A stretch of DNA of 61,780 nucleotides, taken from positions 1 through 61,780 of the forward strand of contig QUFP01000024.1 of NCBI GenBank assembly GCA_003478935.1. Direction: 5' to 3'. The DNA is from Firmicutes bacterium AF25-13AC. GTDB taxonomy: Bacteria; Bacillota; Clostridia; Lachnospirales; Lachnospiraceae. The position numbers were made by a program, and so were the translations under genes. The notes beneath the pieces are model-generated. The model was given only the letters and a program-made list of their open reading frames with translations. It did not search any database and was not told the DNA's origin. Shown here one piece after another: positions 7,710-14,177 of this stretch (positions are counted from its first letter, which is position 1; each line of letters opens with the position of its first letter).

Positions 7710-8152
7710 ATGCGATACACAATTAATAAGATTAATAAAGGCGAAGATGAGCTGATTTTAAATTATAAGGAGAAAAATCCTGAGGTTGAGGCGGTGTTGC
7801 TTTTTATGGACAAACGTCAAAGAAAACTAATTGGACGAAAAAACGACGAGACAATTGTTTTTACACCGGAGGAAATTCTGTATATAGAAAAGGTGGATAA
7901 TAAGACATTTGTCTACACAGATGATAATGAAATTCAAGTAGAGATGTCATTATATTCTATCGAATTATTTCTAGACGATGAGAGTTATTTCCGCTGTAGC
8001 AAGTCGATGATTATCAATGTAAACAAGGTGGAAATGCTAAAAGTATGCCGTCGAATAGGATTGATGCAACACTTGTCAGCGGTGAGCATATCATTATTTC
8101 CCGTACATACGCATCGGATTTTAGGAAGCTTCTGAAAGGAGAAATGGCATGA
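7710..8152 (+). pseudogene. LytTR DNA-binding regulator, single-base frameshift near the 3' end
   Basis: ATG 7710 follows AAAGGGG (7699-7705). The product is a stand-alone LytTR regulator with an N-terminal strand region and a LytTR domain containing ETIVFTPEEILYIEKVDNKT, SLYSIELFL and YFRCSKSMIINVNKVEML. The frame then slips at a four-A run (8039-8042). With one more A it continues as KSMPSNRIDATLVSGEHIII and SRTYASDFRKLLKG to the TGA at 8150-8152, giving 147 residues. That repaired stop overlaps the ATG of the DUF3021 gene (ATGA), which supports the repair. LytTR/DUF3021 pairs commonly control adjacent ABC-2 transporters. Here the transporter is cut off by an IS66 insertion. Confidence 0.8.
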
Positions 8153-8619
8153 AAAAAAGTGATAAGAAAAAAGTATCCCTCTGGGAAAGGTATCTTACAA
8201 AGGAAATTGGAATCGAGTTTAAGGCATGTCTTTATTTTTTCGGAGTTCTTTTTTACTACTGTACATATCGGCTCTGCATTGGGGTGACTGTGGCAGAAAT
8301 ACTGCATATGGCGGAAATGATTTTTTTGACATATGCAGTTGGGTATCTTCAGGTTTATGTACTTTGGAATTTTGATGAGTCAGATGAAATAAGCAAGAAG
8401 GAACTGCTTGGTATAATAATCTGCACAATAATATATACGGCAGTGTCATACATAGGAAAATGGTTTGATAGAAATCCTTATGTGACTTTGGGGTTCGCTG
8501 CCTATATTGTATTCGTATATATTTGTGTTTATCTGGTATATAAATGCAGGCGCAGAATTGATGACAAAATATTGAATTCTGATTTAAAATTATTTAAAAC
8601 AAGGACAGATAATAAATAG
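8149..8619 (+). CDS. DUF3021-family membrane protein
   Basis: The 156-residue protein has about four hydrophobic helices (YFFGVLFYYCTYRLCIGV, MIFLTYAVGYLQVYVLW, IICTIIYTAVSYIG, and VTLGFAAYIVFVYICVYLVY) and a basic tail. The length, topology and position after a LytTR gene match DUF3021, the usual membrane partner and likely inhibitor of LytTR regulators. Its start overlaps the repaired LytTR stop by four bases, so the two genes are translationally coupled. The system is probably a two-gene membrane-associated control unit; what it senses is not known. Confidence 0.8.
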   Translation: MKKSDKKKVSLWERYLTKEIGIEFKACLYFFGVLFYYCTYRLCIGVTVAEILHMAEMIFLTYAVGYLQVYVLWNFDESDEISKKELLGIIICTIIYTAVSYIGKWFDRNPYVTLGFAAYIVFVYICVYLVYKCRRRIDDKILNSDLKLFKTRTDNK

Positions 8620-8647
8620 TGCAACTTAGAGTTGAAAAAGTGTCACT

Positions 8648-8678
8648 GATGGGTACAGTTATTGTGCCCATCTTTTTT
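8648..8678 (+). terminator. Rho-independent terminator after LytTR-DUF3021
   Basis: GATGGGTACA (8648-8657) pairs with TGTGCCCATC (8663-8672) with one wobble. A T-run follows at 8673-8678, 29 bases after the DUF3021 stop. Confidence 0.75.
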
Positions 8679-8692
8679 ATGTACTATTCTAT

Positions 8693-8700
8693 CATCAAAC
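8693..8700. repeat. IS66 target-site duplication, left copy
   Basis: CATCAAAC directly abuts the left inverted repeat of the element and is repeated exactly at 11578-11585. Eight bases is the normal duplication length of IS66 elements. Confidence 0.9.
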
Positions 8701-8713
8701 GTAAGCGATGAAT
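8701..8713. repeat. IS66 terminal inverted repeat, left
   Basis: GTAAGCGATGAAT is the exact complement of 11565-11577 and begins with the GTAAGCG found at IS66 ends. Confidence 0.9.
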
Positions 8714-8742
8714 ATGACTACGTTCACGACCTACAGGGAACC

Positions 8743-10464
8743 TCAAATTGAGAGGTTCCCACGGCTTTCGGGTTTTTCAGCTGAAGTGTCAGTTACACCT
8801 GAACATTTCTCTTTTATGAAGTCACTCCATGGCATTAACTGTTCTATGCCTGCGGGCTCATCTTTGTAGTCCGGCATATACAGCAGCAGAGTGTACAGAT
8901 ATTGATAAACATTCAGGTTGTTTGCTTTGGCTGTCTCAATCAGGCTTAGGACAGTTGCACTTGCACGGGCTCCATCTAACGTGTTATGGAACAGGAAGTT
9001 CTTTCGTCCCATAACATAAGATTTCACTCGCCTTTCAGCGGCATTGTTGGAAATCTCACATCTTCCGTCCTGCAGATAGTTCATGAGCGTTTCCTTATGA
9101 TTGAAAGCATAGTTCACTGCCTTCTCCAGCTTGCTTCCGCCTGTTGGTGAAAGTGTTTCAAGCCAGCTCCAGAATTCTTCCCAGATCCGTGGCTGTGTTT
9201 CAAGGCGTTTTTGTTTGCGCTCATCTGCCGGAAGGTCTTTATAAAGTCGCTCTTCATAAAACAGTCGGTTACAGAACTCTACACCTTTTTGAGCCGCACT
9301 GAGCTTCTCGTTAGAAGCTGTCTTATCATCTGGTTTTTCTTGTGCCTGTTCAGAATTAATATCCAACAGCTTCTGCTTTTTTCGACGTTCCGCAGGAATC
9401 GCTTCAAAGAACTTTCGACGACAGTGTGCAAGACAACATACCAGAACAACGTCCTCGATTCTTCCATACGCAGAATAGCCGTCGCATTGAAGCATTCCGG
9501 TAAAGCCGGCTAAAAACTTGATTGGATGATCGCCTCCACGTCCTGAGCAATAATCATACAGAACGATTTTGGGTTCACCATCTGTCCCACTCAGATAAAC
9601 CCACATGTAGGACTTCGATGTTGCAGCCTTTCCTTCTTCATGAAGTACCTGGCATGGAACTTCATCTGCATGAATAACTGATCGGCTGATCAGCTCCACA
9701 TGCATCGCCTGATAAATCGGTAACAGGTATTCCAAAGCACATGTGTTATACCAGTTAGCGGCGGTCTCGCGCGGAAGTGGAACTCCTTTTTCTTTCCAGT
9801 CCTTTTCCTGTCGGTAGAAAGGCAGATGCAAAAAGCTTTTCTGGTACATAACCATAGCGACCATATCCGGTGATGCCGGACTATGCGGCATTAATGCGGT
9901 TGGGGTCTTTGCTTGTGTGATTGTGGTATCATCCTCTTCACGGCAGACCGGACAGATCAACTTTTCCTGCATGTAACGGACACGCACTACCTTAGCCGGA
10001 GTAATTCGCAGTTCTTCACGGATAAAGGTATATCCCATATGTTCCATTTCTGCACCACAGTCTGGACAAAGGCGCTCTTGCTGTGGAACATCGCATAAGA
10101 CTTCTTCTATCGGAAGGAGTGCATAAAGATCATCACGTTTAGCCTTTTTCTTTCTGGTACGTGTATGTTCTTTCACAGGGATACCGGATTCCTGCTCGGA
10201 GGCTTCTTCACAAACAGGTTCATCAGTTTGTTTTTTTTTACTTTTTTCGCTGGATATTCCAAAAAACTTTCTTTTGAATTCATTCAGTGTTTCGGTCAGA
10301 TTTGCGATTGTTGCCTTAAGATCAACTGCGTTTTCCTGAAGCATTTTTACTGTTGCCTCAAGATTTTTAATCGTTGCTTGAAGGGTAGCAATCGTTTCAT
10401 CTTTCTCATTCAGACGTTCTTTCAGCATCTGAATTAATTCCTGAGTCTGATCCAACTCCTGCAT
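8743..10464 (-). CDS. tnpC: IS66 transposase TnpC
   Basis: The 573-residue DDE transposase starts at 10464, where GGAGG lies close upstream on the minus strand. The longer reading from 10551 adds 29 residues without support. Parts in order are an N-terminal coiled coil (TQELIQMLKERLNEKDETIA), a zinc-binding region with CPDC and CPVC pairs, and the catalytic core. The core has HADEVPCQVL and LQCDGYSAYG for the two Asp and EISNNAAERRVKSYVMGRKN around the Glu. An IS66_C-type tail follows (SLIETAKANNLNVYQYLYTL). The protein catalyses transposition of the element. All key residues are present, so it should be active. Confidence 0.95.
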   Translation of the reverse strand: MQELDQTQELIQMLKERLNEKDETIATLQATIKNLEATVKMLQENAVDLKATIANLTETLNEFKRKFFGISSEKSKKKQTDEPVCEEASEQESGIPVKEHTRTRKKKAKRDDLYALLPIEEVLCDVPQQERLCPDCGAEMEHMGYTFIREELRITPAKVVRVRYMQEKLICPVCREEDDTTITQAKTPTALMPHSPASPDMVAMVMYQKSFLHLPFYRQEKDWKEKGVPLPRETAANWYNTCALEYLLPIYQAMHVELISRSVIHADEVPCQVLHEEGKAATSKSYMWVYLSGTDGEPKIVLYDYCSGRGGDHPIKFLAGFTGMLQCDGYSAYGRIEDVVLVCCLAHCRRKFFEAIPAERRKKQKLLDINSEQAQEKPDDKTASNEKLSAAQKGVEFCNRLFYEERLYKDLPADERKQKRLETQPRIWEEFWSWLETLSPTGGSKLEKAVNYAFNHKETLMNYLQDGRCEISNNAAERRVKSYVMGRKNFLFHNTLDGARASATVLSLIETAKANNLNVYQYLYTLLLYMPDYKDEPAGIEQLMPWSDFIKEKCSGVTDTSAEKPESRGNLSI

Positions 10465-10662
10465 TCGTGCCTTCCTCCTTCCTTTTTTCTGAGTGCTATT
10501 ATAAAGGAAAAACAGGCATGGTGCAACCAGACGCAAAAAGAGCTTCGTCATTCTGACGAATACTGTTTTGTGGATAACTCAGCGAAGACTTGGGGACAAG
10601 TCCCCCATACGGGGAAGAAACGATTTTAAAAATTTTTTGAGATTCTCTGTTTTTCATAAAAA
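10465..10662. other. Non-coding stretch inside IS66 between tnpB and tnpC
   Basis: No gene is supported in this spacer. It holds the tnpC ribosome binding site (about 10473-10478) and a short GC-rich hairpin, TGGGGAC (10591-10597) with GTCCCC (10600-10605). That hairpin may affect the level of tnpC expression. Confidence 0.5.
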
Positions 10663-11022
10663 CTAGAAGTCTTTTCGTTTGTCCCCGGCATGAATAGCTT
10701 TCGGTTGGTCAATGCTCAGTCCTTCAGTCAGCCAGCGAAACTGCTGACGGGTTAATTGACGGGCTTCACTGGCATTTGTAGGCCATTGAAAACGTCCGCT
10801 TCCATCAAGCCTTTTTTGCAGTAATACAAAGCCGTCTTTATCGAAGTGAAGTGCTTTGATTTTTCGTTTGTCTCTCCCACAGAACAGATACAGTGCATTC
10901 GCATATGGATCTAGTTCGTATTTATCACGAATAATCGCCATTAAGCCATCGAAGCTTTTTCTCATATCGGTCCTGCCGGTGATCAGGTAGATCTTCGATA
11001 CACCGGACAGATCACCTAACAC
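10663..11022 (-). CDS. tnpB: IS66 accessory protein TnpB (Orf2 family)
   Basis: The 119-residue protein carries the hallmark TnpB stretches: IYLITGRTDMRKSFDGLMAI, LFCGRDKRKIKALHFDKDGF and VLLQKRLDGSGRFQWP. It ends with RQLTRQQFRWLTEGLSID. TnpB is required with TnpA and TnpC for IS66 transposition, although its biochemical role is not clear. The gene overlaps the end of tnpA by 7 bases, so the two are probably translationally coupled. Confidence 0.95.
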   Translation of the reverse strand: MLGDLSGVSKIYLITGRTDMRKSFDGLMAIIRDKYELDPYANALYLFCGRDKRKIKALHFDKDGFVLLQKRLDGSGRFQWPTNASEARQLTRQQFRWLTEGLSIDQPKAIHAGDKRKDF

Positions 11023-11405
11023 AGGCGATGCAGCGCTGACAGAGTATGAAAGATTGCACTTTCGGACGCTGCATTTGTGATTCCGATCTGAAAGCCATTG
11101 ATCTGCACAAGAATTGCTGCATCTGCCTTTGCGTCCTTTGATAGACAGGACTGAGGATGTTCCGATACAGTCGGCTGTTCAAATGTAACTTGAACAACTT
11201 CCTGTTTTTGTGCAGTCAGAGTTGTTTTTGAATGAGACTCCGGTATTTCACAGGCTCTCTTGCGGAATTTCTGAATCTGGTAATAAAAGTTACTCGGACA
11301 GATTTGATGCGTCTCGCACCATTGCTTATCCGTAAGTCCACTCAAGCGGCACTCCTGAATCAGAGAAAGCCACTCCTCATCTGTACGATATTTTCTTTTT
11401 GTCAT
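11016..11405 (-). CDS. tnpA: IS66 accessory protein TnpA
   Basis: This 129-residue protein begins with a helix-turn-helix region (YRTDEEWLSLIQECRLSGLT and QWCETHQICPSNFYYQIQKF) typical of IS66 TnpA, the putative DNA-binding helper. A variable Ser/Thr/Gln-rich linker and a short conserved C-terminus (ILVQINGFQIGI) follow. It is the first gene of the element, 160 bases inside the right inverted repeat, and overlaps tnpB. Confidence 0.9.
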   Translation of the reverse strand: MTKRKYRTDEEWLSLIQECRLSGLTDKQWCETHQICPSNFYYQIQKFRKRACEIPESHSKTTLTAQKQEVVQVTFEQPTVSEHPQSCLSKDAKADAAILVQINGFQIGITNAASESAIFHTLSALHRLC

Positions 11406-11564
11406 AGGTGTCGTTTACTCCTAATTTTATTTAGAGTGGATATAGCACAGGCTCCAAATGATTTGAAGTAAAATGGTCCTAAGTGCAAAACTGAGAAACA
11501 GAAGACTTGCCACTCCATGCAATAATTATGACACGGTTTAGGCAGATATGGAATCCGGGGTGTT

Positions 11565-11577
11565 ATTCATCGCTTAC
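11565..11577. repeat. IS66 terminal inverted repeat, right
   Basis: ATTCATCGCTTAC is the exact complement of 8701-8713 and marks the tnpA-side end of the element. Confidence 0.9.
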
Positions 11578-11585
11578 CATCAAAC
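11578..11585. repeat. IS66 target-site duplication, right copy
   Basis: CATCAAAC repeats 8693-8700 exactly. It lies immediately before the GGAGGT ribosome binding site of the ABC ATPase gene. Confidence 0.9.
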
Positions 11586-11600
11586 GGAGGTACATAAGAA

Positions 11601-12434
11601 ATGAAAGATATGATAACGATTCAAAATTTAACAAAAACTTATGGAAAACACAGAGGTGTGGAGGATGTAACATTCTCGGTTCGGGAAGGCGAAATTTTTG
11701 GGTTCCTTGGACCGAACGGTGCCGGAAAATCAACAACTATTCGGTCAATGCTTGGATTGATAAAGTATGATCAGGGCGAAATAAGAATCAATGGTTTTGA
11801 CAGCGTAAAGGACAGAGAAAAAATCCTTGCAGACATTGGCTATATGCCAAGTGAAGCATGGTTTTATCCGGGCATGAAAATCAGGGAAATACTGAAGTAT
11901 TCGGCAGCAATCAGAAAGGTTGATTGCACCGATGAAGCAGAAAAACTTTGCGACAGACTTCAGGTGGACGTAAAAAGAAAAATCAATGAGCTCTCACTTG
12001 GGAACAGGAAAAAGGTCAGTATCATCTGTGCAATGCAGCACAGACCAAAGCTTTTTGTTTTTGATGAACCGACCAGCGGACTTGATCCTCTGATGCAAAA
12101 TGTTTTCTTTGAGTTGATTCAGGAGTATGTGAATGAGGGTGCGACCTGTATGCTTTCCACACACGTTTTATCGGAGGTGAGAAATCACTGTACTCGTGTG
12201 GCAATCATGAAGGAAGGAAAGTTGGTTGTCACAGATACCGTCGATAATCTTCTGAGCAGTCGGTCAAAGAGAATCAAAATGATACGGGATGGCGAAAAGC
12301 TTGACTATATCTATAAGGATGACCTAAACAATTTATACAAGGAACTGGAAGGACATCATATCGAGGATATTATCATCGAGGAACCGTCCATTGAAGAAGT
12401 ATTTATGCACTATTATTTGAAGGAGGAAAAATAA
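11601..12434 (+). CDS. ABC-2 type exporter ATP-binding protein
   Basis: The 277-residue ATPase has Walker A GPNGAGKST (37-45), signature LSLGNRKKV (a relaxed LSGGQ), Walker B KLFVFDEPTSGLDP and an H-loop in CMLSTHVLSE. The C-terminal extension (DIIIEEPSIEEVFMHYY) is typical of ABC-2 drug or peptide exporters such as BcrA-like proteins. ATG 11601 follows GGAGGT (11587-11592), and the permease gene begins at the next base after its stop. It would normally sit just downstream of the LytTR/DUF3021 pair. The IS66 insertion begins 15 bases before its start codon and probably separates it from its native promoter. The substrate is unknown. Confidence 0.9.
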   Translation: MKDMITIQNLTKTYGKHRGVEDVTFSVREGEIFGFLGPNGAGKSTTIRSMLGLIKYDQGEIRINGFDSVKDREKILADIGYMPSEAWFYPGMKIREILKYSAAIRKVDCTDEAEKLCDRLQVDVKRKINELSLGNRKKVSIICAMQHRPKLFVFDEPTSGLDPLMQNVFFELIQEYVNEGATCMLSTHVLSEVRNHCTRVAIMKEGKLVVTDTVDNLLSSRSKRIKMIRDGEKLDYIYKDDLNNLYKELEGHHIEDIIIEEPSIEEVFMHYYLKEEK

Positions 12435-13226
12435 ATGCCGGTAATATTAAAAAACGAATGGAAATCAGGTTGGAAAAGTCTTTTGATATGGGCGCTTTCC
12501 GTGGGTGGAATGGGGCTCATCTGCATCATTTTATATAAGGGCATGGAAGATAGCATGGCAGATATGGCAGAGAGTTTTGCAACAATGGGCACGTTTTCTG
12601 ATGCTTTTGGAATGAGTACACTCAGTATAGCAACATTAAAAGGATATTTTGCCACAGAAATCGGAACGATTCATGCACTTGGAAGCAGTATGTTTGCAGC
12701 TTCCATCGCCACAGTAATTCTTTCAAAAGAAGAGGATGGGCATACTGCGGAATATACGTTTACACTTCCGGTTTCACGGGGCAAGGTAATAGCAATGAAG
12801 TTTTTTGCAGTGCTACTAAACCTTATTTGTTTTACATTGATTTGTGGCATGCTTTATGAAGTCGGGTTTGTTTTTCTTGGAGAAACGGATTTTGGAAGCA
12901 TATTCACAGAGTATATGTTTTTTCAGTTAATTATGAATATCGAAATTGCGGCTATTTGCTTTGTGATCTCTGCGGTAAGCAAAAAGAACAGGTTAGGAAT
13001 TGGAATTTCAGTTGCCATGCTGCTGTATGTGTATGATTTGATGGCAAGAGTTGTTCCTGATTTAAAGGACGCTATCTTTATTTCTCCGTTTTCCTATTCA
13101 AATGCGACATCAATTTTTGCTGGAGAATCAAAGGATTGTGTTGCTTTGATTTTAGGGACGATAATGATTGTGATTATGACTGTGGGAGCTGGTATGATTT
13201 ACGCAAAAAGGGATCTCGCTTCATAA
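12435..13226 (+). CDS. ABC-2 type transporter permease
   Basis: The 263-residue integral membrane protein has about six hydrophobic segments, the first around LLIWALSVGGMGLICIILYK and the last around VALILGTIMIVIMTVGAGMI. The motif ILSKEEDGHTAEYTFTLPVS is characteristic of ABC-2 permeases with an EE-x-xx-TAEYLL-type loop. It starts immediately at the ATPase stop, so the two form one transporter. The pair likely exports a peptide, lipid or drug. LytTR-controlled exporters of this kind are often involved in bacteriocin or antimicrobial immunity, but nothing here identifies the cargo. Confidence 0.85.
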   Translation: MPVILKNEWKSGWKSLLIWALSVGGMGLICIILYKGMEDSMADMAESFATMGTFSDAFGMSTLSIATLKGYFATEIGTIHALGSSMFAASIATVILSKEEDGHTAEYTFTLPVSRGKVIAMKFFAVLLNLICFTLICGMLYEVGFVFLGETDFGSIFTEYMFFQLIMNIEIAAICFVISAVSKKNRLGIGISVAMLLYVYDLMARVVPDLKDAIFISPFSYSNATSIFAGESKDCVALILGTIMIVIMTVGAGMIYAKRDLAS

Positions 13227-13349
13227 TGATTAGATTTTAGGAATCTGGCGCGGGAATCCGAGGAGGGATTATGCCAAAGGCAAGAAAGAAAAAGAACAGT
13301 TCTTTCCAGACAACCATTACATAATACCGAACAGGCGGTTTCCCTTCTT

Positions 13350-13808
13350 ATGGACTTGCCAGTAGCTTCCAATTGCAATATTTTACTTGCGGATAAAAAA
13401 GGCAATATGGTGGTGGTTGAATGTACACCAATTCTCAAAAAAGTTCGGGCAGCAGAAGCCTTTGTGAATGGCAGTATTGTTTGTACTGTAAATAGTTTTA
13501 CATCTAATGAGATGAAAGCATATGATGATGCAAACGGGAATGATTATGACTCACACAAGCGTTACAGGACAGTAATAGACAGCTTTTCTTCGGAACGCAT
13601 AAAAGATGAATACATTGAAACTACCGAACATCTCTTAAAAGGTGATTATGGGTTTATGTGCCAATATGATGATGAGCCAGATTTTGAAACAGTTTGGAGT
13701 TCAATATTTGATTTAGACAGCTTAGTAATCTATCGTGCAGAGGGGGACCCCAGAAAAAAGAAATTTGTTACAGATAATCGGTTACATGACCTTATAAGGC
13801 GAGGGTAA
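13350..13808 (+). pseudogene. C45-type acyltransferase/peptidase, C-terminal fragment
   Basis: The frame resembles the C-terminal half of C45-family autoproteolytic acyl hydrolases. It reads HNTEQAVSLLMDLPVASNCN (from about 13320, before the first ATG), ILLADKKGNMVVVECTP and VNGSIVCTVNSFTS. The N-terminal half with the nucleophile Cys is absent. A tiny open frame upstream (13271-13324) with a GGAGGG site does not restore it. No ribosome binding site precedes 13350. The fragment lies between an ABC exporter and a KTR-type protein and is probably left from a mobile insertion or deletion. Confidence 0.5.
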
Positions 13809-13809
13809 T

Positions 13810-14040
13810 ATGCTGAGTATAAATTCCCAATGGATTTTATGTTCTGTTTGTGGCAATAAAACTCGTAACAGGATAAGAGAGGATACAATTTTAAAAAACT
13901 ATTCACTCTACTGTCCGAAATGCAAGCAGGAAACCTTGATTGAAGCAAAGAATTTGCAGATAACAGTCATTAAAGAGCCAGACGCAAAGACGCAGAGCCG
14001 TAAAAAAGCCATTTTACCTGTCCCCGCTGGCTTTTTTTGA
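13810..14040 (+). CDS. Cysteine-rich KTR-type small protein
   Basis: The 76-residue protein has two CxxC pairs (CSVCGNKTR and CPKCKQETL), a KTRNRIREDT segment and LIEAKNLQITVIKEPDAKTQ. This is the pattern of the cysteine-rich KTR family seen in Firmicutes mobile elements. It is a probable zinc-ribbon protein of unknown role. GAGGG lies just before ATG 13810, right after the upstream fragment's stop. The last codons run into the terminator-like hairpin 14002-14037, so the natural C-terminus may have been altered by the repeat. Confidence 0.6.
   Translation: MLSINSQWILCSVCGNKTRNRIREDTILKNYSLYCPKCKQETLIEAKNLQITVIKEPDAKTQSRKKAILPVPAGFF
14002..14037 (+). terminator. Terminator hairpin overlapping the KTR stop, with half a GGGACA repeat
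   Basis: AAAAAAGCC (14002-14010) pairs with GGCTTTTTT (14029-14037), giving a T-rich 3' arm. The loop contains ACCTGTCCCCGCTGGCT, the right half of the dispersed GGGACA/TGTCCC repeat. Confidence 0.6.
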
Positions 14041-14061
14041 CTACACATTCAAAAGAAAATA

Positions 14062-14070
14062 TGTTATAAT
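14062..14070 (+). promoter_or_regulatory. Extended -10 promoter element of second sensor kinase
   Basis: TG-T-TATAAT at 14062-14070 is a perfect extended -10. No good -35 is seen at the usual distance. It lies 108 bases before the kinase start at 14178. Confidence 0.4.
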
Positions 14071-14177
14071 TTGTTTGAGTCAGGAGTCGGATGATCATAA
14101 TGCATGAGAGTTTGTTTAATGTCTCGATAAAACGGGAAACTTAAAAATAAAGTTTTCGTAGTTGGGGGTAAATACAT

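Larger units (their letters stand above)
8701..11577 (-). mobile_element. Complete IS66-family element (2877 bp)
   Basis: The element is bounded by terminal inverted repeats GTAAGCGATGAAT (8701-8713) and ATTCATCGCTTAC (11565-11577), with the GTAAGCG start typical of IS66. An 8-bp CATCAAAC duplication flanks it. It encodes TnpA, TnpB and TnpC on the minus strand in the usual order and without visible breaks. It inserted between the LytTR/DUF3021 terminator and the ribosome binding site of an ABC-2 ATPase. Intact ends, an exact duplication and intact genes suggest a recent insertion. Confidence 0.95.

Noticed and set aside
8039..8043. Programmed ribosomal frameshift at the LytTR A-run
   Set aside because: Six other single-base breaks of the same direction occur in unrelated genes, and there is no downstream stimulatory structure, so a sequence error or mutation is simpler.
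9211..9513. 100-codon plus-strand open frame inside IS66
   Set aside because: It lies opposite tnpC, whose protein is clearly conserved, and has no ribosome binding site. It is a shadow frame.
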